A stretch of DNA of 21,775 nt from a virus. Shown here piece after piece: positions 15,340-21,775 of the stretch; the stretch's first letter is position 1, and the number at the start of each line of letters is the position of its first letter. A program made the position numbers and the translations under genes. Location of the stretch: positions 1 to 21,775 of IMG/VR virus record IMGVR_UViG_3300034520_000328; one strand, 5' to 3'. Below the pieces are notes generated by a model. That model was not told the DNA's origin. It did not search any database and saw nothing but the letters and a program-made list of their open reading frames with translations.

Positions 15340-15564
15340 ATGGCTAAAAGCAAACATGATAAATTTGTGAGGATTGCTGAAAGTCGTACAAATAAAATAA
15401 TTAATTTAATAAGGTTGCTTGGTAATTGTTCTAATAAATCAAATTATGACTATTCAGATACAGAAGTTAAAAGCATATTTAATGCAATTGAAGCAGAATT
15501 AAAAATTGCAAAGAGTAGATTTCAAGGAGCAGATTCCAAAGATAATAAATTTAAATTGGGGTGA
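15340..15564 (+). CDS. small helical protein, first gene of the operon
   Basis: A 74-residue, lysine-rich protein of unknown function. Predicted from composition to be mostly helical (KFVRIAESRTNKIINLIRLLGN, then TEVKSIFNAIEAELKIAKSRF). It has no cysteines beyond one, no signal peptide and no membrane segment. The ATG at 15340 is chosen over the in-frame GTG at 15331 because AAGGAAGTGA is well spaced for it. It ends five bases before the ATPase start, so the pair is co-expressed. A regulator, adaptor or subunit of the downstream ATPase are all possible; I recognise no named family. Confidence 0.7.
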   Translation: MAKSKHDKFVRIAESRTNKIINLIRLLGNCSNKSNYDYSDTEVKSIFNAIEAELKIAKSRFQGADSKDNKFKLG

Positions 15565-15569
15565 TAAAT

Positions 15570-17465
15570 ATGGGGATAGGTTGGAACTTTCCATCTAATA
15601 ATTTTTCTCAGTTAAATGGTATAAGTGAGGCAGGGATTGAAACCTTTAGGGGGACACCATATAGTTCTTTAGCTCGTGAAATTTGTCAAAATTCTCTAGA
15701 TGCAATACTAGATAAAGATAAACCTGTTACTGTAGAATTCAAAAAAATATATATAGATAAATATGAAATACCAGGATATGAAGAATTGAAAGATGCTCTA
15801 GATAGGTGTCTTGATTTTTGGAGTGCATGCAACAACAAAAAGGCCATAGATTTTTTTCAGAATAGTTGTAATGTAATTAATAAAGAAAAAATAAGTGTAT
15901 TGAGAATTAGCGATTTTAATACAGTAGGGTTAATAGGCTCTGATAAAGAATATGAGATAACACCTTGGCAGAGTTTAGTTAAATCTTCAGGTGTATCTGA
16001 CAAAATGGGTTCAGCAGGTGGAAGTTTTGGAATAGGGAAATCTGCTCCTTTTGTATGTTCAGATATTAGAACTTTATTTTATAGTACATATGATATAAAC
16101 GGCTTAACTGCTACACAAGGTGTTTCTAGATTAGTATCATTTAGAGATAAAAATAATCAAATTACACAAGGTATAGGATACTATGGAAATAAAGAACGGA
16201 ACACCCCATTAAGAACTGAATTAGGTATGGATGAAACTTTTGATAGAGATGACAGAACAGGTACAGATATATATATAATTGGATTTATGGAAGATAATAA
16301 TTGGAAAGAAGAGATGGTAGCATCTGTTCTTGAAGGTTTTTTATTATCGACTTATAACAATAAACTAATAGTAAAAATAGAAGATGTGATAATTTCTAAA
16401 GAAAATTTACCTTTGCTAATTGAACAATATCAAAGTACCGTTAAATATGCATATAACTATTATCAAGTACTAACTTCCGATGAAACTATTACTATTAAGG
16501 AAGATTTTGCAGGACTTGGAGAAATAGAATTGAAAATATTATTATCTCAAAATCTACATAGAAAAGTATTAATTGCAAGAAGTACTGGAATGAAGATATT
16601 TGATAAACAAAATATTTCAAGTACTATTCAGTTTGCAGCTATATTAACTTTAAATGGTGAAGAAGTGAATAAATTTTTTAGAGATATGGAATCACCACAA
16701 CATGATGCTTGGGAACCAGATAGACACAAAGATAAAAAAATTGCAAAAAAGCGAAGAACAGAGTTATTTAGATTTATCAAAGAACAAATACTAAATATTG
16801 GAAGAAGTAATTCTATAGATGAATTAGATGCAGAAGGTGTAGGTGAATTTTTACCAGATAATATTCAAACATCAGAAAATGAACGAGATAGAGATATTGA
16901 AGAAACAATTTCAGATAAGACAAAACAAATTGATATTAAGGTAGTTGATAAGGTATCTATAACAAAAGGGACTACTAAAATTTATGATATATTGGCGAAT
17001 GAAGAAATAGCTACTACTGGTGAGTTTTCGGATGATGATTCAGATGGTGAGGGAAGGAAACCGACTGGAAAGCCAAATTCTACAAGTGGAGGAATTGGGA
17101 CTCCCGCTCCGGCAAAAGGTAAAGAAGATGGAAATTTTCCTATAAAAAAATATGTTGAGGTAGGGTTAGCATCGACAAGATTGTTATTAACTGATAAGGC
17201 TTCTAATAAATATAAACTCATTATGTTGCCAGAAAAAAATGCTGCAAATGGATTTGTTAAAATTAATTTATCAGGAGAACAGAGCAATGTTGAAGCTGAT
17301 ATATTATCCGCCTATAATGAAAGTGATTCTGTAACTTTGAAATGCTCAAAAGGAAAAATATTTATTGATAAAATTGTAGAGAAGAAGAAAATAATCTTAT
17401 CCTTTATTTTAGATTACTCAGACAATTGCTCTATGGAGGTGGGACTATATGGATATCAGATATAA
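15570..17465 (+). CDS. GHKL-fold ATPase (Hsp90/MutL-like), large operon protein
   Basis: A 631-residue ATP-binding protein of the GHKL superfamily (Hsp90, MutL, histidine kinases, gyrase B). The N box is E38-x-x-N41-x-x-D44 in REICQNSLDAI. The second motif is D115-x-N117-x-x-G120 in ISDFNTVGL. The third is GSAGGSFGIGKSAP at 147-160, the glycine-rich ATP lid, with K157 as in MutL-like proteins. A region to about residue 410 completes the ATPase and transducer. Residues about 487-520 are a Gly/Pro/Ser/Asp-rich linker, then a beta-rich C-terminal domain of about 110 residues. No histidine kinase phosphoacceptor or response regulator is nearby. ATG 15570 is preferred over the GTG at 15561 by spacing from GGGGTGA. 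It overlaps the next gene by 17 bases. Confidence 0.85.
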   Translation: MGIGWNFPSNNFSQLNGISEAGIETFRGTPYSSLAREICQNSLDAILDKDKPVTVEFKKIYIDKYEIPGYEELKDALDRCLDFWSACNNKKAIDFFQNSCNVINKEKISVLRISDFNTVGLIGSDKEYEITPWQSLVKSSGVSDKMGSAGGSFGIGKSAPFVCSDIRTLFYSTYDINGLTATQGVSRLVSFRDKNNQITQGIGYYGNKERNTPLRTELGMDETFDRDDRTGTDIYIIGFMEDNNWKEEMVASVLEGFLLSTYNNKLIVKIEDVIISKENLPLLIEQYQSTVKYAYNYYQVLTSDETITIKEDFAGLGEIELKILLSQNLHRKVLIARSTGMKIFDKQNISSTIQFAAILTLNGEEVNKFFRDMESPQHDAWEPDRHKDKKIAKKRRTELFRFIKEQILNIGRSNSIDELDAEGVGEFLPDNIQTSENERDRDIEETISDKTKQIDIKVVDKVSITKGTTKIYDILANEEIATTGEFSDDDSDGEGRKPTGKPNSTSGGIGTPAPAKGKEDGNFPIKKYVEVGLASTRLLLTDKASNKYKLIMLPEKNAANGFVKINLSGEQSNVEADILSAYNESDSVTLKCSKGKIFIDKIVEKKKIILSFILDYSDNCSMEVGLYGYQI

Positions 17466-18315
17466 ACTCTTCCCATATCCTATGCTTAGTCCTTTTACTG
17501 ATGACTATGAAGATTCAGGATTTATTTCAGAAGTTAGAGTTGTTAGAGATATCAATGAACTTGTGTTTTACTTAGATGTATTATTAGATAATGATGAGTT
17601 AAACAATATGATAGAACAAGATAAAGCTGAGTTTGTTTTTCATATTGAATGTTCTCAAACATCATATCGGACAATATTAAAGACATCACAAACTGAAAAT
17701 ATTAAGAGAATTCCTGAAAGTAAGCTTAATGGACGAGTAAGCGTATGCTCTTTTATTGTTGCTAAGCAAACAATACCTAATTTCATAAATAGCTGTTTTA
17801 ATAAGGATTATGAAGGTTTATCTTTTCATATTGAACGTGGAGGTATTTTAGCAATTGCAAATCAGTTTAATATTGACATTATGAAAGAAACAGAAGATCT
17901 GTCTAAAATACCTTCAATATTTTCTATTCTTAGACGTGATTCAGATGATGATTTAGGAATGCAAATAGAAATTGAAGGCGATAAAATAAAATTATGGCTC
18001 AATAACGAGGCATTTAATAATTATAAAAATGTATCAAATCTTCCAGTATTTCAACCATTATTACATTCAGCGCTCATATTACCAGCTTTAGTATATGTTT
18101 TTGAAGTACTGAAGACTTCAGGAACAGATGAATATGAGACATATCGTTGGTATAGGGCGATAGAACAGATTTTAAAGAAGTCTGAAATAGAGCTAAATAA
18201 AGAGGTTTTAGAAAATATACCTTCATATGAATTGGCACAAAAACTTCTTTCATTTCCTATTAATAGAGGATTAAAATCCATTATGAATTTTGGATTGGAG
18301 GATGAGGAAGAGTGA
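17449..18315 (+). CDS. uncharacterised protein, third gene of the operon
   Basis: A 288-residue soluble protein I do not recognise. Residues 1-130 look beta-rich (SEVRVVRDINELVFYLDVLL, ECSQTSYRTIL, VSVCSFIVA). Residues 135-215 include ERGGILAIANQFNIDI and MQIEIEGDKIKLWLN. The C-terminal third is helical (HSALILPALVYVFEVLK, YRWYRAIEQILKK). No signal peptide and no catalytic motif I can name. The ATG has GGAGGTG seven bases upstream and lies 17 bases inside the ATPase gene. Its TGA overlaps the next gene's GTG by four bases. Tight coupling implies it works in a complex with the ATPase and the DUF6339-like protein. Confidence 0.8.
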   Translation: MDIRYKLFPYPMLSPFTDDYEDSGFISEVRVVRDINELVFYLDVLLDNDELNNMIEQDKAEFVFHIECSQTSYRTILKTSQTENIKRIPESKLNGRVSVCSFIVAKQTIPNFINSCFNKDYEGLSFHIERGGILAIANQFNIDIMKETEDLSKIPSIFSILRRDSDDDLGMQIEIEGDKIKLWLNNEAFNNYKNVSNLPVFQPLLHSALILPALVYVFEVLKTSGTDEYETYRWYRAIEQILKKSEIELNKEVLENIPSYELAQKLLSFPINRGLKSIMNFGLEDEEE

Positions 18316-19070
18316 AATTATATTTTTTAAAGGAAGAGGCCTTAGAAACTTTGAAAGGAAATATAAAAACAAACTTAAAGAATTATACTGATAGATCAAA
18401 TGAATGGATAATTGATTTTTTTAATGGACAAGATCCTTTTGTTGAGTATAAAAAAGAAGTTAATGAGTTTGTTCTAGATATGTCTTATGAAAAACCAGAA
18501 GAGAGTGATATAGAGAATATAAAAATAATATATTCTGCTATGTCTATGCTTACAGAAACAGATGCAACTGATGAACGGTTATGGGCAGGATTGTGTCATG
18601 GAATGTTTTGGGAATATTTAAGGTATCGTTGGAGTGTAGATAAGAAGAAACCAACTGAAAATGACATAAAAAATAGGTTCTTTTTTTCTCAAAGTAGAAA
18701 AAGGTCTTTGATAACAAACACTTTATCGAAATTATGGTGGATTGGAAAGCTAACATATGATAAAAATAGAAGCAATCCATTTGAATTAACTGAGTATTTG
18801 AAGAATGACTTTGCAACAAAAACCAGAATATTATTTTCTAGCAATTATTCAAATAATCCTGTTATTGTTAGGGCACTAATATCTTCGTTGTTAGAATTTC
18901 AAAAAAAAGGTATAAATATAAATAGAGAGGTTTTTGTTGAAACTACCAAATATTTAAATGTATTAGGTGGTACATATATTTTAGATTATTTTGAAGAAAA
19001 AGAACTAGCCGAGAAAATAATGAAAAGAGTTGATGTTTTATTGGGTACACAAAATAAGATATCTGTTTGA
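18312..19070 (+). CDS. DUF6339-like protein, last gene of the operon
   Basis: A 252-residue helical protein. From memory it resembles the uncharacterised DUF6339 family (not verified by a search). Distinctive conserved-looking segments are ERLWAGLCHGMFWEYLRYRW at 88-107, NRFFF at 121-125, LWWIGKLTYD at 141-150 and NPFELTEYLKND at 155-166, rich in tryptophan and aromatic residues. It is acidic and has no membrane segment. It begins at GTG, overlapping the previous stop codon as GTGA. It ends without an evident terminator in the following 180 bases. The function of the family is not known to me; association with an ATPase in an accessory region suggests a defence or conflict role. Confidence 0.75.
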   Translation: MKLYFLKEEALETLKGNIKTNLKNYTDRSNEWIIDFFNGQDPFVEYKKEVNEFVLDMSYEKPEESDIENIKIIYSAMSMLTETDATDERLWAGLCHGMFWEYLRYRWSVDKKKPTENDIKNRFFFSQSRKRSLITNTLSKLWWIGKLTYDKNRSNPFELTEYLKNDFATKTRILFSSNYSNNPVIVRALISSLLEFQKKGININREVFVETTKYLNVLGGTYILDYFEEKELAEKIMKRVDVLLGTQNKISV

Positions 19071-19194
19071 TGGACACTGAAATTATTATGACGTGGTTAT
19101 ACCAAAATATATTTAAATCTTACTTAATTAATGATTGTTTAATTTTATTACTTGATTATGATTTTTATTATAGCTAAAATATTTTCAAATAATA
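19071..19194. other. AT-rich gap with no gene
   Basis: I see no open frame, terminator or clear promoter. Absence of a terminator leaves open read-through from the four-gene operon into the HTH/zinc gene. Confidence 0.4.
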
Positions 19195-19245
19195 CCTTGA
19201 CAAATAGCCATTTCAGAGTGATTACTGAACTACTATTTGTCAAGG
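19195..19245 (+). promoter_or_regulatory. 51-base palindrome covering part of a ribosome binding site
   Basis: CCTTGACAAATAG at 19195-19207 and CTATTTGTCAAGG at 19233-19245 are perfect 13-bp inverted repeats. TTCAG and CTGAA (19212-19216 and 19225-19229) extend the fold inward. The right arm ends in AAGG of the AAGGAG ribosome binding site of the gene starting at 19257. As RNA, this stem could hide that site; as DNA, its size and symmetry also suit a recombinase or regulator binding site. Confidence 0.65.
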
Positions 19246-19256
19246 AGTGATGTGAA

Positions 19257-19760
19257 ATGTTACAAGAACATAAAGACCAAGTCAAATGGCTGCGTAATAA
19301 AGGTTGGGGATATAAAAGAATAGCTAACTTTTTAGACTTAAAAAGAGATGAAGTTAGAAATTATTGCAGGAAAAGTGGCTTGACAGGCTATGCAGCAGAT
19401 ATCGAATCAAATTCAGAAAAAGTAGCGGACGAACTCATAGTCTATAAATTATGCTTGTATTGTGGCTCAAAATTAAAGCAAGAGGGACGAGGACGAAAAA
19501 GAAAATACTGTAATCCTGATTGTAAAAGAGAATGGCAAAAGAAGAATCGAAAACAGCATATCTTTAAGTGTGAATACTGTGGTAGATATTACAAAACTAC
19601 AAGAGCAACTGGTAGTAAGTACTGTAGTAATGAGTGTTATGTTAGAGATAGGTTTTATCGTAAAGAAGATGCAAAAGAAGTTGTTGATAAGATTTTGGCT
19701 AACAAGAAAGTAGAATATCTACCCAAGTGGTTGAAAGAATTATTGTTTTCAGAAGAATGA
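19257..19760 (+). CDS. HTH plus double zinc-knuckle protein
   Basis: A 167-residue basic protein. Residues 8-40 form a helix-turn-helix like those of sigma region 4 or resolvases (WLRNKGWGYKRIANFLDLKRDEVRNY has the expected spacing). Two zinc knuckles follow: C66, C69, C85, C89 and C105, C108, C123, C127, each CxxC then CxxxC. The C-terminus is helical. It is probably a DNA-binding protein. In clostridial mobile elements similar genes accompany serine recombinases, where a regulatory or directionality role is plausible; that is inference. Start by AAGGAG nine bases upstream, the AAGG of which lies in the palindrome arm. A phage or transposon regulator is the main alternative reading. Confidence 0.75.
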   Translation: MLQEHKDQVKWLRNKGWGYKRIANFLDLKRDEVRNYCRKSGLTGYAADIESNSEKVADELIVYKLCLYCGSKLKQEGRGRKRKYCNPDCKREWQKKNRKQHIFKCEYCGRYYKTTRATGSKYCSNECYVRDRFYRKEDAKEVVDKILANKKVEYLPKWLKELLFSEE

Positions 19761-20149
19761 TGCATGGGGGTAAAATATTTTTAAAGCGTATGAAAGTATG
19801 ATTTTGAACTAGTATGCGATTAAATTTTCGGAAATGCTAGATAGTTTCTACTATATTAATGATTTTAAAAAAAGTTATATTTTCATCTTTGAATCTAAAA
19901 ATATAAATTACCTAGGGGGTAAACCCATTATTTCCGAGAAAATTTATCATCATTCTATCAAAACACATGTGGAGTCAGTAGTATTGATTAAAAGAAAACA
20001 CAGCTAGGGAATGTTGAAATTACAATGAGAACAGAGGTTTTACAAAAAATGTATATATTCCCATGTACGAGGAAAGGAAACGGAAAGCCAACAGTTTAAA
20101 AGAACAAACTCTAAATAGCCCTCATCTTAAATTAAAGGTGGGGGTTTTA
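19761..20149. other. non-coding stretch with a long-range inverted repeat
   Basis: No intact gene. AAATTTTCGGAAAT at 19822-19835 is inverted as ATTTCCGAGAAAATTT at 19930-19945 (14 matching bases with a two-base insertion), about 95 bases apart. GGGGGTAAA occurs at 19765-19773 and 19915-19923. These may be ends of a small lost element. Around 20013-20117 there is a short open stretch without a start or ribosome binding site (including VRGKETESQQFKR), perhaps gene debris. Confidence 0.4.
20119..20148 (+). terminator. possible rho-independent terminator
   Basis: CCCTCATCTT at 20119-20128 pairs with AAGGTGGGGG at 20135-20144 (10 bp with two G-U pairs), followed by only four T. It lies just before the recombinase remnant. 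It may have served a lost gene or the HTH/zinc gene upstream. Confidence 0.55.
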
Positions 20150-20271
20150 AGCTTTATGAAAAATTGACATGGATTTATTATTTAGTATTATCGAGAAGAT
20201 TGTAGTGTTAGATGGATAAAGTTTATTGTAAGTTAGCTAGATAGAAAGTAGATTGAGGTTGAAATAGATTA
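20150..20271 (+). pseudogene. decayed 3' end of a large serine recombinase
   Basis: About 120 bases are clearly homologous to the 3' end of recombinase B (14965-15088). TTGACATGGATTTATT is identical in both. Reading through one frameshift gives DMDLLFSIIEKIVVLDG, then KFIVS, LDRK and IEVEID separated by stop codons, against DMDLFFSIAQKLTVFEGDK, IIVSLLDG and TEIEVVIE in the intact gene. Identity looks to be roughly three quarters. The match begins near AAGC at 20150 and ends at the stop codon. Divergence and several stops show it is an old remnant of a related recombinase, not a recent copy of gene B. Confidence 0.85.
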
Positions 20272-20577
20272 GATATTATGAAAAATGAGTACAAACATAA
20301 ACTTTAAGAATATAAATTCAGATAAGTTTTTAAAAAATTTTTCAATGGAAAAATGATTAAGATTTGATATAAAAAAAGGAAATTTGAATCGATTGTCGTA
20401 TTATTAAATTATAAGGGTCTATTATAAAAATCTATGATAGTAGATGGTGAGAATTAGTAAAAAATTTTATTTTACTTTATTAATTTATGTATTCTACTAA
20501 TTAGATAAATTTGTATAAATAAAAAAACTCATTATTTAGACTTTATGCTTAAATTATTTAACAATGGAGGTAAGAAA
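20272..20577. other. AT-rich leader of the restriction-modification gene
   Basis: No gene seen. The stretch is very AT-rich. Several TATAAT-like strings occur but none pairs with a convincing -35 at proper spacing, so the hsdM promoter is not placed. ATGGAGGTAAG lies directly before the hsdM start. Confidence 0.4.
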
Positions 20578-21775
20578 ATGACAAGCGTAGAACAAAGAGC
20601 TAAATTACAAGCACAAATATGGAAAATAGCCAATGATGTTCGTGGATCTGTAGATGGCTGGGACTTTAAACAATACGTATTAGGAACACTTTTTTATCGT
20701 TTTATTAGTGAAAACTTTGCTAATTACATGGAAGGTGGCGATGAAAGCATCAATTATGCGGAACTTCCAGATGATGTAATAACCGAAGAGATTAAAGATG
20801 ATGCAATTAAAACAAAGGGTTATTTTATATATCCAAGCCAATTATTTTGTAACATTGCAAAAACTGCTAACACTAATGAAAGTTTAAATACAGATTTAGC
20901 AGAGATTTTTTCTTCTATAGAAAACTCAGCTAATGGTTACCCTTCTGAAAAGGCTATTAAAGGTTTATTTGCTGATTTTGATACTACAAGTAATAGATTA
21001 GGGAACACAGTAAAGGATAAAAATAGACGTTTAGCAGCTGTTATCAAAGGAATTGAAGGACTTGATTTTGGTGATTTTCATAATAGTGATATTGACCTTT
21101 TTGGTGATGCTTATGAGTTTTTGATCTCTAACTATGCAGCTAATGCAGGGAAATCTGGAGGAGAGTTTTTTACTCCACAATGTGTATCAAAACTACTTGC
21201 AAAAATAGTAATACTTGGGCAAACTAGTATAAATAAAATTTATGACCCTGCTTGTGGCTCAGGATCTCTATTATTACAAGCAAAGAAACAATTTGATGAA
21301 CACCTTATAGAAGAAGGTTTTTTTGGACAAGAAATCAACCATACAACATATAACCTTGCTCGAATGAATATGTTTTTACATAATATAAACTACGATAAAT
21401 TTAATATAGTTTTAGGAGATACCCTATTAAACCCTCAATTAAAGGATAAAAAACCCTTTGATGCAATAGTATCTAATCCACCCTATTCAATAAAATGGAT
21501 TGGAAAAGATGATCCAACTCTTATTAATGATGAAAGATTTGCACCGGCAGGAGTATTAGCCCCAAAATCTAAAGCAGATTTTGCCTTTGTTCTCCATTCT
21601 CTCCATTACCTTTCTAGCAAAGGTCGTGCTGCTATAGTCACTTTCCCGGGTATTTTCTACCGTGGGGGTGCAGAAAAGAAAATAAGAAAATATCTTATAG
21701 ATAATAACTTTATTGAAACGATTATTGCTTTACCGGCTAACCTTTTTTACGGTACATCAATAGCTGTTAATATTT
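20578..21775 (+). CDS. hsdM: type I restriction-modification methyltransferase subunit, 5' part
   Basis: The first 399 codons of HsdM, the adenine N6-methyltransferase subunit of a type I restriction-modification system; it runs off the window. The N-terminal helical domain (KANDV-like [25 protein letters not shown], residues about 7-160) is followed by the Rossmann methylase fold. The AdoMet motif DPACGSGSL is at about 223-231, and the catalytic NPPY is at 300-303. GEFFTP at about 200 is also family-typical. The ATG has TGGAGGT upstream. hsdS and hsdR should follow outside the window. It extends the defence character of the region. Confidence 0.95.
   Translation, partial: MTSVEQRAKLQAQIWKIANDVRGSVDGWDFKQYVLGTLFYRFISENFANYMEGGDESINYAELPDDVITEEIKDDAIKTKGYFIYPSQLFCNIAKTANTNESLNTDLAEIFSSIENSANGYPSEKAIKGLFADFDTTSNRLGNTVKDKNRRLAAVIKGIEGLDFGDFHNSDIDLFGDAYEFLISNYAANAGKSGGEFFTPQCVSKLLAKIVILGQTSINKIYDPACGSGSLLLQAKKQFDEHLIEEGFFGQEINHTTYNLARMNMFLHNINYDKFNIVLGDTLLNPQLKDKKPFDAIVSNPPYSIKWIGKDDPTLINDERFAPAGVLAPKSKADFAFVLHSLHYLSSKGRAAIVTFPGIFYRGGAEKKIRKYLIDNNFIETIIALPANLFYGTSIAVNI

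Noticed and set aside
15570-17465. Sensor histidine kinase
   Set aside because: The ATPase motifs are at the N-terminus and MutL/Hsp90-like; no phosphoacceptor histidine domain, membrane segment or response regulator.
20150-20271. Recent duplication of the recombinase B 3' end
   Set aside because: Too diverged, with frameshifts and several stop codons, and flanks do not match; an old related copy is the better reading.

Overview
The window is AT-rich, low-GC Gram-positive DNA. Strong AGGAGG-type ribosome binding sites, TTG and GTG starts, and the protein families all point to class Clostridia (Bacillota); the species cannot be told from the sequence. It is an accessory region built from a truncated prophage, mobile-element genes and defence-type genes. 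No rRNA, tRNA or CRISPR array was seen.

Layout. (1) 1-1900: an IS110-family insertion sequence. Its DEDD transposase lies on the minus strand, and a structured non-coding stretch upstream of it is a candidate bridge RNA. (2) 1924-2577: a lone PemK/MazF-type toxin-like gene. (3) 2640-2901: two tandem copies of a promoter / short structured RNA / UACG-loop terminator unit, then a third terminator, just ahead of the tail operon. (4) 2944-12438: the tail and lysis half of a siphovirus-like prophage: tail chaperone G with a -1 frameshift T extension, tape measure, distal tail protein, Tal/endopeptidase-type tail protein, two probable fibre or adhesin proteins, holin and amidase. Head, portal, terminase and tail-tube genes are not in the window. 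(5) 12523-15088: two large serine recombinases in tandem, overlapping out of frame, closed by a strong terminator.

(6) 15223-19070: a consensus promoter with a perfect operator-like inverted repeat drives a tightly coupled four-gene operon. It encodes a small helical protein, a GHKL-fold (Hsp90/MutL-like) ATPase, an unrecognised 288-residue protein, and a protein resembling DUF6339. This is the best candidate here for an uncharacterised system, probably antiviral. (7) 19257-19760: a DNA-binding-type protein with an HTH and two zinc knuckles, whose ribosome binding site is partly buried in a 51-base palindrome. (8) 20150-20271: a decayed recombinase 3' end, homologous to the end of the intact recombinase at 15088. 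The four-gene operon and the HTH/zinc gene therefore sit between an intact and a ruined recombinase tail. (9) 20578 to the window end: the first 399 codons of a type I restriction-modification methyltransferase (HsdM).

How it fits together. The tail and lysis genes belong to one phage transcription unit that starts behind attenuator-like terminators. The recombinases mark an integration end. Beyond them, cargo has accumulated at what looks like a reused integration site, and that cargo runs into a restriction-modification locus, forming a small defence island.
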